Both the position numbers and the translations under genes were made by a program. Positions 36,321-48,011 of a stretch of DNA of 64,000 nucleotides are shown one piece after another. Source of the stretch: Metallyticus violacea (lineage: Eukaryota; Arthropoda; Insecta; Mantodea; Metallyticidae); NCBI GenBank assembly GCA_030762175.1, contig CM060833.1, positions 67,357,001 to 67,421,000 on the forward strand, written 5' to 3'. Under the pieces are notes generated by a model that worked only from the letters and a program-made list of their open reading frames with translations, was not told where the DNA came from and ran no database searches. Positions within the stretch are counted from its first letter, which is position 1. The number at the start of each line of letters is the position of its first letter.

Positions 36321-37853
36321 AGGGCTGTTCAATAAAGAATGATCATAGATTTTTTCCCAACATACCTTTACTCGTTCTCATAATATTTATGTGCTTTCTC
36401 AAAGCATTTCCTTGGATGCAATGCATCTGTCCCAGCGTTTCTGCCGGTCTTTAAAGGCATGCTTCAAACAGGTGCTTCACAATCATCTCTGCAGCATTCG
36501 TCACTGCATCTGATGATGGAAACTACCTCCCAGGTGTTTCTTCAATTTGCATAAAAGTAAAGAATCACACGGTAATAAACCTGGACTAAAAAGAGGGAAA
36601 GGAACACACTTCACATTACTTTTCGTGAGATATGCAGTCACAAAATTTGCTATGAACAGCTGTGCAGCATCCAGCTTATTGAAGTGTGGCCTTTTGCGTG
36701 TGATATGGCTTTGCAGAGTTTTCAGGACAGCAATACTGCCCAGTTACAGTTGTGTGTGCAGAACTACATGCTGGTAAATCATTCCTTGGATGTCCAAAAA
36801 TGAGATGACTATGACTTTCCCAGCGGTAGTAGCCCCTTTTACTTTTTCCTGTGTTGGGGTTAATGAAGATTTCCACAAAGAGCTTTGCTGTTTGCAAATT
36901 ATGCAGCCAAGTTTCATCAACAGTGATTACCTTTGAAAGGAATTCCGCATCTACCTGTAACATGAACTTCAGCTGCTCGTAAAACTGCACGTTAGTGACT
37001 TTTTTGGTTCAGAATCAGCAGTTTTGGAACCCACTGTGCACAAAAATGTCTCATGCGCAACATTTCTGTTATTTGCGTGTGATGGTGAAATTTTCAGAGT
37101 TTTGAAAGTTTCTTAATGTTATTCGACGATCCTCTCTCGTAACAGCAGCGGTGTTAATTTGTTCTTCAATTATAACACAAACCGAAGAGCCGGGGGGGGG
37201 GGTCGGTCCAGGTGGTGTAGTGGTTACCATACTTGCCTCCTAAACCCAAGATCGTGGGTTCGAACCCGGCCAGGACCGATGGATTTTTTCGGGGCGTAAA
37301 AATCCTAAGTATGACTTCCTTCGGAAGGCAAGTAAAGCCGTGGGTCCCGTGTCGTACATTTACGGCACGAAAAAGAATCTCAAGCCTGATGGAGAGGCCT
37401 CTGAGCAAAATTTGTCGGCCGTTTCACACCCTGAGTTGAATGGCACGCTGATAACCTGAGCTGTTAAAGAGCGTCCGTAAATAAATCAATAAAAAAAAAA
37501 AAGAAGAGTCGGGTCTACCTTCCTTTGGAATGTATTGCTTCTCCTCTTTAAACCATCTTCGAGCTGTGCTATGGCGAAGAAACAAAATCTGCATCAGCCT
37601 CCTGTAACATTTCAGCTGAAGACTTGTTGACACGAAAGCGATATTTTTGAACAGCATCTTTTTACCCGCGCATCACCTCCATTTTGGTGACGTGGAACTT
37701 AAAATGTCTCAACTTCCACACCTCTCGCAATGAAACTAGTTTAAACTGTGTACATTACGCATCATTAAATTTATAAAACATTGTAAAGTTAAATTTTAGC
37801 GCGATAAATTATGTCTGTAAAGAAATTATGATATTTCTTTACTGAATAGCTCT
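36321..37853 (-). mobile_element. Mariner relic 6, split by a SINE-A
   Basis: The left end AGGGCTGTTCAATAAAG and inverted right end (rc AGAGCTATTCAGTAAAG) bound about 1.23 kb of mariner plus a 0.3-kb SINE. On the minus strand: YRFRVNKSSAEMLQEA (about 37640), GRPDS interrupted by the SINE, then VNTAAVTREDRRITLRNF-like (about 37130), ITVDETWLHNLQTAK (about 36920) with the first catalytic Asp, and a C-terminal FPLFSPGLLPCDS (about 36590) for the third, followed by LCKLKKHLGGSFHH. Stops and frameshifts are frequent. Confidence 0.88.
37201..37502 (+). mobile_element. SINE-A copy 7, inserted in mariner relic 6
   Basis: Full-length and well preserved: GGTCGGTCCAGGTGGTGTAG, A box TAGTGGTTACCA, B box GGTTCGAACCC, A-rich tail. 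Flanked by GAAGAGCCGGG (37184-37194) and GAAGAGTCGGG (37503-37513). A run of ten or so G precedes it. Confidence 0.96.
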
Positions 37854-38062
37854 CGTGTACTCGCCAGATTTCGCGACTGCTTGTGACATCAACATTAAGG
37901 AGAGTACTCTAATAAAACACAGCATTATTTAAAACGAACACATTCATAAATAATTGCAATGTACAACTAGCATGAACTCTCGCTCTTCTAAGACTACCTA
38001 ACCAAACATTCGCCCTTGCAAAAAAAATTGTCTAATTTTACGGAATTCAACTCCCAACACTA

Positions 38063-38064
<2 letters not shown>

Positions 38065-38124
<60 letters not shown>

Positions 38125-38164
38125 TAACAAAATATTATCCATTCCTATATATATATATATATAT
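38065..38164. repeat. (AT)n microsatellite, two blocks
   Basis: About 55 bp of AT (38065-38119) and a second block at 38147-38164, lying at the left edge of the Penelope-like sequence. Confidence 0.95.
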
Positions 38165-38179
38165 TCATATATATAATAA

Positions 38180-38401
38180 AAAATAAAGTAACACTATTAA
38201 CAATGTAACAAATTAACAGCAACTATAATAGTAGAAAAGGATAAAACACTAAGAAAAAGTCACACTTGAGATCGCTATATTTCGGACTCGTGGAGACAAG
38301 TGTCTTCTTGTCATAGAAGGACAAGGACACATATAGCGATCTCAAGTGTGACTTTTTCTTAATGTTTTATCCTTTTCTACTATTATAGTTGCTGTTAATT
38401 T
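38180..38401. mobile_element. Penelope terminal repeat arranged as a large inverted repeat
   Basis: The arm at about 38211-38281 (AATTAACAGCAACTATAATA ... GAGATCGCTATAT) is the near-exact reverse complement of 38331-38401. The 50-bp centre holds TTCGGACTCGTGGAGACAAG. The same sequence recurs 3' of the Penelope coding region (39355-39466) and at 59713-59852, so it is the element's terminal repeat, here in two opposing orientations. Confidence 0.88.
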
Positions 38402-38439
38402 ATATATATATACATATATACATATATAAATTAAATAGA

Positions 38440-39256
38440 TCAAAAGATCTATTCCTTTTTCTCTTTCAATCCGAGGTCATTGTCTTTGTACCAATTTTTC
38501 ATCTCTTGACAAGTATATTAAAAACCCAGCTCAAAAGTTCCAAGACCAAAATTATCCTTCCGCTCTTTTAAAAGCCCGTATAATCCCAGCGCACAAAACT
38601 TTCCAATGCAAACTTAAAACTTCTAATAAGAACTTTATTAACCTTGTTACTACTTACGTGTCTGGAATTGAAAGCATCAGTCCTATTTTGAAAGAATGTC
38701 ATGATACTTTGTTAATGCACTCATCCTTAAATGATTTTTATAAATTTGTACCCCGCCTTACTTTTAGAACACCCCCTAACCTTAAAAGTATATTTCGCCG
38801 AAACCTATCTCCTCCAAATTTACCACGTCCCTTTGCTGGTTCATATCCTTGCCAACGCCCTAAATGTAAAACCTGTGCGCTAATTATGCCGTGCAATTCA
38901 TTCCACAGCCCTAATTTATCCAGGAAATTTAACATTTCTTCATTTGCTACTTGTTCTTCCAAGAAGTCGTGTATATGTTATCTTGTTAGCTTTGAAATGC
39001 ATTTTATATTGGTTTAACTTCTACTGTTGTTTCGCTACGTATAACCAATCATAGACGTTCTGTTAAAACCAAGTCTCCCTTGCCGGTTGCCCAACATGCC
39101 TTATCTCACTGTAAGGATTTTGATGATGCTTTTAATCTAACACTTATTGATGCGTTACCTACACAATGCTCTGAAAGTTTACTCAGAGATAGAGAAATGG
39201 CAGCTATATTTTTACATAAAGCGCGTATACCACCTGGTTTAAATCTTACGTATTAA
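38440..39256 (+). mobile_element. Penelope-like element, linker and GIY-YIG endonuclease region
   Basis: An open frame from about 38499 to 39017 encodes the region following the reverse transcriptase: SSLDKYIKNPAQKFQDQNYP, NLPRPFAGSYPCQRPKCKTC with the C-x4-C-x2-C zinc-binding motif typical of Penelope linkers, and SSKKSCICYLVS. A frameshift near 38990 moves the rest to another frame, with NAFYIGLTST and SLRITNHRRSV, the GIY-YIG core with its conserved Arg and His, ending at a TAA at 39254. The reverse transcriptase itself is absent (5' truncation). Penelope elements are retroelements that use a GIY-YIG nuclease and often sit in AT repeats. Confidence 0.85.
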
Positions 39257-39354
39257 TTCCCCCCCCCCCACTCTCATTTCTAGTTTCATCTGTTTCCATG
39301 CATAACGTTACCTTTGATACTCAATATTTACTTTTATCACCGTCATTTGTCTTG

Positions 39355-39460
39355 CGATCTCAAGTGTGACTGTTTCTTGGCGTTTTATCATTTCCTGCTA
39401 TTATAATTACTGTTAGTTTGTTACATTGTTAATAGTGTTACTTTATTTTTATTTTTCTTT

Positions 39461-39466
<6 letters not shown>
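39355..39466 (+). mobile_element. Penelope 3' terminal repeat
   Basis: GCGATCTCAAGTGTGACTGT through TTACATTGTTAATAGTGTTACTTTATT, matching the repeat at 38331-38401 in the sense orientation. It runs straight into (AT)n at 39468-39494. Confidence 0.85.
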
Positions 39467-39467
<1 letters not shown>

Positions 39468-39493
<26 letters not shown>

Positions 39494-39494
39494 A
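39468..39494. repeat. (AT)n microsatellite
   Basis: About 27 bp of AT at the 3' edge of the Penelope element. Confidence 0.9.
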
Positions 39495-39499
39495 GAACT

Positions 39500-42390
39500 G
39501 TAACAAAATATTATCAATTCCTTTCAAACCAATTTCCTTTTTTCTCGTAACGCCCCTTATCACATGATCGCTAACATATTTGAGAAACGAAATTAACAAC
39601 TATATCATGCTCAATAGAACCATTATTCTCAGAGAAAACAGGCACACTATTGCAAAATTTCAATATGAATATCCCTGCTAAAACAGGCAATAAGGACTAA
39701 GCCTAATCCAATAATGAAGCAGAAGATCCTTGTATAAAATCACGTCTCTGATAACACCAAATCACCAGCTTGTAACTTCACCATATGGATGGAGTAAATG
39801 TGGAATCAGAGTATTACAATTTTGTCATTTGTATATTTATGATTATAACTAAAGCTAACCTAACCACTTATTTGTAAACCTATAATGTTCGTGGTACTCA
39901 AACCTGACCTACGGATTACATTGTTAAGCAATTTGAAAATAACCGTGAGCCACTGCATATTTCGTTCTGTACGTTAACAGAAAAGTACCAGATGTGTACA
40001 GTATCCTTATGATGGAGTATATATTGTATCTTGTGTAATATTTGTGTTAATTCCTCCATAATCTAATTTATTAAGAAACAAATGACTGGCTCTCAAGAAA
40101 CAATGTGTTGCCACTGTCTTATTTTGTAAACTTCTCTAATTATAAAATTAAATGTCATTTTTAAGGTAAAGTAGTTTTTTCATTGTTAAGGCTTTCAATG
40201 CGGCAATTCTTCCTTCTCAGCTATGTTTACAGCATCTGTCTGGTCATATATCGTACCTCTCCTAACTCTCAAAAAGTTTTCACAACGACTGTAAACGTAA
40301 TAAATTACAGGTGCTATCAAAACTAAATACTGCAACCTTAAAGCTCATCACTAAATACCGAATTTAGCCTGCTGTTACAATAGCATCCCCCTTTATCGGA
40401 AAATGGAATAACTAAAAGCAATATTTGTAAAAGGATAGGACTTTGTTTTTATAAGTTCAATTAAATTTGTCTCTCTTTTGCTACAACCGCGGAGCTTTTA
40501 ATGGAACTGTCCTTTTATAACAAACACTCCGTCTGATGAAGCAGATGTGTGAAGATATTATCTTTTAGCAGTATTTCTCTCTCTCTCTTCACTCTTTAAA
40601 TTCATAGAATCTTAAACGTGGAATTTAAATATCGTCAAGAAGCAAGAACTGCCAAGCACAGTAAAGGATTGTAATATCTATGTAGATTTAATGTTAAATA
40701 TTAAGTTAATTAAAACTGCGACTGATTATAGTGATCATCATCGTTAATTTTCAGCTAGCATGTATGTCATAATCTCTGCATAAATTTTGTCTCCTTCACC
40801 TCCTTGCAACATCTTGGTTTATATAACCACCGTAAGTTGTTCTGTCTACAGGGTGGTTCAAAAAATGCTGACACTCCGTTGTGGGCAAACGCATCGCTTG
40901 TTGGCAATTACGCGCCTGTATGCACTAAACAAACACGTTTCCTTAAAAAGTTATTAATAAAAGTACTTTAAAAATATCCGTTTATTAATTTTAATAAAAG
41001 AAATGCCGATAATGTATGCCTTTGTTTTTCTGATATTTATAGCGCTTCTGTAAACATACATAACTCATCGTAGTTTCCTTTGATAAAGGGATCATTTTTG
41101 GAAACACCGATTGTTTGGATTATGAGGAGTTCCATAACAATCAGGATCTGTGCAACATTTTTATCTTTTAGTTTATACCAAGGCGCCTGTCTCCAATACT
41201 GTATTCATACATGTTTTCACGAGAGAATGGCTTATGCACGAAATGTGTTAAAAAGGTTATAAATGCACTAAACGATATTACTTAAAATATGCAAAAAAAA
41301 AAATGGCAAATGACTTTTTTTTACTGCTAGATCAAAAAAATATGTTTGATATATTGGACTGCAATCATAATTGACTGCATGCTAATAATATTTAAATTCA
41401 GATGAAAATAAAGTTCAATCTGAAATTGAAAAAGTGTTATTTATAGCTCAACCGATGTCAGCTGTAAATCGGTAAGATAATGAGGATAATTTAATAGAAG
41501 CCGGTGTCACAAAGCGGTTGTGGAGGTGATATTTTGAGATCATATTATTTATTTATTTTTCATTATGCAGAGTAATTACCTAAAACTTTCGATCGAATGT
41601 TTCTGAAACAAAAGATGCTATTGATGCGCTTTTTTCAGCCAATTGAAGTTCAGAAAAGATCTTATTAATGTTGCTCATTTAAAAAGTTCAACATATATTA
41701 GAAAGTATATTTATAGTACAAAATCACATTTTTTTTCAAATGAAATAATGCCTATTGGTTTCAAGAAAATAAAACAAGATGGAATTAGAATAAAACTAGG
41801 TTCTTTGCGCATTTCTATGCTAAGTAATTTACGAGATATCACAATTGGATATCATAAGTATTAATTATGTACAACCGGGACTTTCAGACCCTTTTTAGAG
41901 TATTCTTATTATCATTAGGTAAAAATCAATACATTCTTCCGATTTTAGGTTAAAACAGTGGTACATATCTACTCGCATTTTGTCTACAGTTTAGAGAAAT
42001 TATCAAGATTCTGTTGCAGTTTATCCTGAATGGTTCAAACATTTCCACATTATAAATAGTTTTCTGCCCAAATTAACTGCGTACATATTAGACTGGAAAT
42101 GTACCGCATAATTCTGCCTACCGCGACTGTATTATATGTTTGTGTTCATATTTCGTTTCCTTTTGCATGGATTACAATGACATGTCCCAATCAATTCGTC
42201 GTGATATGCTATATAAGCAGGACATGGTGAATGTGCTAGAGAAAACGGTGTCGTTTACTAATGATGAAAACTGCAATATAATCCTAATGTACGAAGATTG
42301 CCGTGCTTTTTGTACTAAGTATGTTGTGAAATATTGAGGCAGACATCCATGATAATTTTTCTAAATTGCAGGCAAAGTGCTAACAGAGAT
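39500..42390. other. Osiris intron 2 part, nothing firm
   Basis: 40852-40880 (ACAGGGTGGTTCAAAAAATG) resembles a transposon end but no partner was found. The frames at 41643-41864 and 42140-42337 show no motif. Confidence 0.45.

Positions 42391-42394
<4 letters not shown>

Positions 42395-42443
<49 letters not shown>
42395..42443. repeat. Poly-T run of 49
   Basis: An uninterrupted T tract. It may be the poly-A of a minus-strand retrocopy whose body I do not recognise. Confidence 0.9.
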
Positions 42444-42445
<2 letters not shown>

Positions 42446-42856
42446 CTGACAATCAGGAAAAGTTAGATTTTTGCCTAAAAACCATAGGAATTCTCTAAAG
42501 CATCTGAAAATCTGATCTCTACGTAATTATGACAATATCTGGTTTAGAACCCTACAAATAACCCAATTACATTCTAATCTCTCTTGTTTTATTTTCTTGA
42601 AAGCAATAGACATTGTTCCATTTGAAAAAAGAAATTCACTTTCTAACATTTGTGAGAATCTTCATGAACTACATTGATGAGCCCCTCGTGTGAACTTCTT
42701 TCGTTAAAAAGAGTGCATCAATAACACCTTTCTTTCATTTCACAAATAAACTGAGTATTCTTGTAATATTTCTTAATCTTTTATCCTTTTTATACTCTAT
42801 CTGCATTAGTCGTCATCAATGGTAGAATTAAAGGATAACTATCAAGTGTGCAACTA

Positions 42857-43152
42857 CCGCCACGGGTGGCCGAGGTCGTTAAGGCACGGACTCGTGAGCG
42901 GGAGGTCTGCGGTTCGAATCCCGCCAGGACCGTCCTCCCTGACTGGGGTTTTTTCCAGGTTTTCCTCAGTCTTCATAACTGGCAAATGCCGGGGAGGTAC
43001 CTAAACTTAGGCCTGGAACGCTTCCTTACCTAAAAAAAAAAATATCCTTTCCCAATTTATCATTTCATCTCATGTATCATCAGTGTCCACCGCCTGTGGT
43101 GCCTCAGTAGTGAAAACGGGCGTTAAACACTACTCAAAAAAAAAAAAAAAAA
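42857..43152 (+). mobile_element. SINE-B copy 4, young
   Basis: Full length with intact boxes (GGTCGTTAAGGC; GGTTCGAATCC). A perfect 12-base duplication AAGTGTGCAACT lies at 42844-42855 and 43153-43164. It is nearly identical to the copy at 56447, and both lack one C in GGTACCTAAAC that other copies keep. It lies 128 nt beyond the 5' edge (on the minus strand, upstream side) of Osiris exon 2. Confidence 0.97.
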
Positions 43153-43279
43153 AAGTGTGCAACTGTGTTTCAATTTATCATTACACAAAGTGTATAAAAT
43201 AGTTTATATTTCACTTTTCAACCAAATGTGCAGTCATGTAATGATCTTGATATGTTGTAGATCTTGCCACCGAACTTAC

Positions 43280-43404
43280 CGGCTCCCTTTTCAAGTACAG
43301 CAGTATCGTCCTCCACGTTGAACCTCAGTGCGTGTGTGCGCAACAGGTCTGCAAGACGATCTAGCACTTGAAAACGCCATTCTTCCTCTTCACCTTTCCT
43401 CCCA
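43280..43404 (-). CDS. Osi: Osiris gene, coding exon 2
   Basis: A 125-nt exon covering residues 109-150 plus one base. The acceptor is CTCTTGTTGCAG|TGGG and the donor GAGCCG|GTAAGT, both strong. The leading T completes the ACT codon begun in exon 1 (phase 2 to 1). The peptide is acidic at first (GRKGEEEEW), then has the family's amphipathic block with VLDRLADLLRTHALRFNV, equivalent to the LDR..FLRTHTLRF motif of DUF1676 proteins. The intron to exon 1 is 5,811 bp and holds a 5'-truncated SINE-A and an internally deleted mariner. The short exon is easily missed without its neighbours; matching phase on both sides is the main reason for confidence. Confidence 0.88.
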
Positions 43405-44173
43405 CTGCAACAAGAGCTCTTTTTTCTGTTATTGTTATAATACATTTGCGTTACGGTTAATACATCCAAAGGAAGGGAAAGGTTTCAGTAGAGAATGACA
43501 AATGATGTTTTTCCTTTTCTAATTAAGAGAAAGCTTACGAACCTCTGAAAGAAATATTCATCTTTTAATTTATAGTAGCCTCTCTACTCATACACTTATA
43601 TGCATTTATAACAGAGAGGAATATTTGTCAAAACATTGAGTAATGAACACGAAAAGCCTAATAAATATTGTCCTCTTGCACAAGCTTAATATATGCCGGT
43701 AATGCGTCACCGTTCAATGTTCACATAAAAGAAGTATTAAATTGTTTTTTCAACATTTTATCAACTAAAATCACTTAAATGTATGCTTAATTAACCTACA
43801 ACTATAAGAAAGTCCCGTTTAATGTGAGAGCCTCCGAATAAATTTTGTAGAATTTTCACAGCAATGGTCATATTTCTTCAGCAAAAACCTTCGAATGAAT
43901 TTTTCGCTCTTTATCCGTTTCTTAAACATTTTGACTAAATTAGGATAGATTTCATTACTTGGCCCTTCCACAGCACTGAATCTTTGTTGAAAATACGTTG
44001 TCGAGTTGTCGAGCCGACTCTGTCAGTACGTGTGAATCATGAATTAATACTTTTTGTGCAATAGAAAACATATCCCAGACATGACACACATTTGCAATTA
44101 AATAAATTTTACAAATAATACACTCATATTTGGAGCGGACTTGCTTAATGAACGCTCATCAAGCGTGCCTCTG

Positions 44174-44420
44174 ATCGCGGGTTCGAACCCGGCCAGGATC
44201 GATGGATTTTTCGGGCGTAAAAATGGTAAGTATGGCTTCCTTCGGAAGGGAAGTAAAGCCGTGAGTCCCGTGTCGTACATTTACGGCACGAAAAAGAACC
44301 TCAAGCCTGAAAGAGAGGCCTCTGAGCAAAATTTGTCGGCCGTTTCACGCCCTGAGTTGAATGGGACGCTGATGACCTGAGATGTTAAAGAGCGTCCATA
44401 AAAAAACCAATCAAAAAAAA
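44174..44420 (+). mobile_element. SINE-A copy 8, 5'-truncated
   Basis: Starts inside the tRNA head at ATCGCGGGTTCGAACCC and runs to the A-rich tail. The duplication AGCGTGCCTCTG (44162-44173) / AGCATGCCTCTG (44421-44432), one mismatch, shows that the truncation occurred at insertion. Confidence 0.95.
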
Positions 44421-44733
44421 AGCATGCCTCTGTCGAAGATGGCAGTATGTGGTCGGTACTGTATAATACATAAGTTTAAAATATTAAATAAAATACTAAA
44501 AATATCACTTTCTTGCCTAGTAAACAAGATGCTATAAAGGTCTGAAATATGCAGGTAAAAGAAACAGAAGAAAATAAAAATGGGTGGAATGAATTACGCA
44601 TATCAGAACATATAAAATGAAACAAAGAATTGGAGACATGTTCAAAGGTTATAGAAAACAAAAGAAAAAAGTCGAAAAAATGACTGCGGTTCACCCTAAA
44701 CAATTAACATTCTGGATAGGTCTTACACACGTT

Positions 44734-44777
44734 CCTCCTGTGTTGTCTCAGTAGTTAAAATGGGCGTTAAACACTAT
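44734..44777 (+). repeat. SINE-B copy 5, 3' tail fragment
   Basis: CCTCCTGTGTTGTCTCAGTA then GGGCGTTAAACACTAT matches only the last part of SINE-B. Confidence 0.75.
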
Positions 44778-47039
44778 TAACAATGACACGTGTTCGTGTA
44801 ATAGTAAAATAAAAAATTATATACATTGGCATGTTATCAGTATCTATTCTTTAACGACCTTAAGTAAAAAATCTTTTAAAACGAATCATTAAGACACAAA
44901 TCAATCTAATTTATACGACCTGGTTAACAGATGGCGCAGAAATTAGCATCCCCTTTTTTGTTCCTCTGAAAAACAATTTCTTATATTTATTTCAATTTCC
45001 AATCTCCTTGAGTTTCTGGGCAATAAGAAGACTAGGTAAAATGTTAATTAAATTGTCCTTTAATAAATAAATAAGGGAGTATTGATTGGCTAATTTCAGC
45101 AAAACATAAACTCTAATTAAAAAAGTAGCTTTGAAGTAGTGCACGATGCATAAATCAGCAACTAACTAAAATAGAAGAAAGAAAGGTAAATGCATTCCAA
45201 CCAAGTTTGCTAGAGTGGATGCTAGGTAAGTTGTACTATAACGAAATAAAATTCAAAATTAAAACTATGCTAATAAAATACTGTTACCTTAGCAGTTGGC
45301 ATGCAATATTAAAAAAAATGAGAATTCACTTAAATTTATATCCAAATAGGAACCTTAACTGAGAATAAAAAAGAATAAATATATTAGATACGTTAAAGTT
45401 TCGAATTATGCAATTTTGGTACAGGGAACAAGCGAATTTGATTAAAAATGTAACCACTAATATTACCATGAAATATTTTAGGATGGTGGCCATTCTGCAA
45501 AATAAAAAAAAGGCAAGGTTTAAAGAGAGAGGGGAACAAACTGAAAAGTAACAGCCTGATTAATTCCTTTTGAACATGGAGTAGTATAATATTTACGAAG
45601 CTGGGAAATACCTATTAATAATTATCACAAGTAATATCACGAGAGGGTCTGAGATTACCGATAAATTCACGAACGTAGTGAGATTTATCTGGAAAGCTCA
45701 GACTGTCCAGTGATATTTATTAGAACTATTTCACGAATAAACTAAGAATTCAAATATAATTCCTCTAAATTTGACTTACAAAATTGTAATAGCTGTATAT
45801 TTGTACTTAGCCTTTTAAAGCAATCTTGCGACAGAAGAATGTCGATGGTCAATAATGTCAATAGAGAAGATCAAAATTCGGGTTTAGGACTATTTCAAGA
45901 ATATAATAAGAATAAAAATGATATATATATTTTAAATTTGCGCAGAGAATATTAACACTTGTATAAAATGATATACTTATGAATATTTATTTTACTCAGA
46001 AACCATGAGACTGAAATGGACAAAAGTGGGCTATTACAGTCGCTAATGTCCGATTTTCTAATACCAACTGAGAAAAACAAAATAGAAACATACAGTGTTT
46101 CTATTTTTCTATGTATTCTGTGGTTTTGAATTCCTAATGGTAAGATCAATTTGCACATTTGACGCATCACCAAAACGCTTTGAAGAACTCCATTTTGTAT
46201 TATGATTGTCAATTGTCCATGCTTTTGTTGCTATCAATATCTCACCACCGCCTCTAGCAAAAGTGATCAGTGAATTCATGCGTGTTCAGGAATTATATAG
46301 TGGTGGCATAGAGTTGGCTACACTGACCACAAAACAAATGCACGTAGCCATGATAAAACAAATTTGATATTTCTGGATAATTTCACTCCGTAATGCGGCT
46401 GTGATTGGTCAAAATTCAAAATTTTTTTTCGTTTCATTGATCCATTTTAAAATGACGTCACATAAGTTAAATAGTCTCTGTAATCACTGTTAAATTGTTG
46501 CAGATAATTTAACATCTTCATAAACATTGTCCCTTTTCTCAAAATGTGAATATACTGCTCGCAATTTTTTTTTTTTTTTTTTGTTAATAACGAGTATTTC
46601 GTCTTGTGTTAAAATTTAAAAAGTAGCAAATAAAATTATTTTTATTAATATGTTTACTATTTTTCAAACAATGTTTCATAAAAAATGAATCAAATATTTG
46701 TATATATGTGAATAAAAAGGGAGTTAAAGTCTTAAACTGATGAGCTTCAAAGAAAAGGTACAGTAAAACATTAAAATGCAATTTTGCAAAAATAAAATAA
46801 AAAAACACGGAAAACGCTAAATTTTGCTATATAATAAGCTTTCTGACGTAATTTTCGGGACCATTAACTACTAGCGTCGTGCTCATAACTTTAAACAGTT
46901 CATCCAATGCATAGCTTTTTCCTAGTTATCTTATTACATATACAAACCTAATATCAACTTCAACATTTTAAGTAATAGAAGTAAAATAGTTTTATTCTAT
47001 ACACATTCTGCCGTGACTAATGTTTGGAATCAGAATCAA

Positions 47040-47110
47040 ATAGGAAAAAGGTCACGGCCGGGACTCGAACCATGCGTCTACGGCTTACCTCAGCCTAGCA
47101 CGCGGCTTGT
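47040..47110 (-). repeat. tRNA-like 3' half
   Basis: On the minus strand GGTTCGAGTCCCGGCCGTGA is a B box and T arm, followed by a T run. There is no pairing 5' strand, so not a functional tRNA. Confidence 0.4.
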
Positions 47111-47234
47111 GAAAAAAAAATTACATTTCATATAAAATATCTCTAATAGTGCCCCAAGTGATAAAATCTCTGCAACGAGATAATCTTAGATAGTTCCAGG
47201 CACATAGACTTAAATAGGGGAGATTCGCTGCTGT

Positions 47235-47305
47235 GATCGTACGGTAGCTCAAATGGCAAGGGTATCGGTATAGTTTGCTCAAGATCCGTGGTTTGAGTAC
47301 GCTAA
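47235..47305 (+). repeat. tRNA-like sequence
   Basis: GGTAGCTCAAATGGCAAGGG resembles an A-box/D-arm and GTGGTTTGAGTACG a decayed B box. Probably an old SINE head. Confidence 0.35.
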
Positions 47306-47718
47306 ATTTTTCTTATCGGGTCAGATAAAAAATCACATTGCTAACTTTTAAAGCCAATGTTTGCGACACTCGAGCAATTATTTCACTCTTAAATTTTTAT
47401 CTTTCTTGTCTGCTAAATAAACAACATATGTTTTTTAAGTTTCTGTTAATTATATCCTTTGAAATAAACACATGGTCTGAAGAATATTCTATATCTTCAC
47501 TCTGGTGTGTTCTATAAATGTGTCACCTAATTCCGATATTTCTAACCTCGCTTTAATGATAATATTCACACTATCGTTGTATATTTGGCAGAAGTCACAC
47601 TTTCACATACTCATTAAACAACATCCCTTTTATTTAAAAGCGTATCCTTTATAAACTTTAATAACTCAAGGAAAGCGTTACATGCGAATTTTGTCAGAAT
47701 ATATAGTCATATTATGGA

Positions 47719-47719
47719 C

Positions 47720-47774
<55 letters not shown>
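47719..47774. repeat. (TTA)n microsatellite
   Basis: About 18 TTA units. Confidence 0.96.
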
Positions 47775-48011
47775 TATTTTAAGCTTTTATTGCAATTTCC
47801 ATATTAATACCCCCTTAAGCATTCTTATGAACGGCATTTAAGTTAATAAAATTCTATATAAATTGATTGTACCTAAAATTGCTGTCCTTTCTTTGAAATT
47901 ATTATGTGTATACAATTGTAGTACATAAAATTTTTCACATGCAAACAATGGCAATATCGCTTATTGAAAAAAATTGCGAAATAAATCATGTTCATTTTTA
48001 ACATAAAAATA

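Larger units (their letters stand above)
44785..48009. other. Osiris intron 1 part, nothing firm
   Basis: AT-rich sequence with only tRNA-like scraps (see 47040 and 47235) and a (TTA)n run. Confidence 0.45.

Noticed and set aside
40852..40880. Transposon terminal repeat ACAGGGTGGTTCAAAA
   Set aside because: No inverted partner found nearby.
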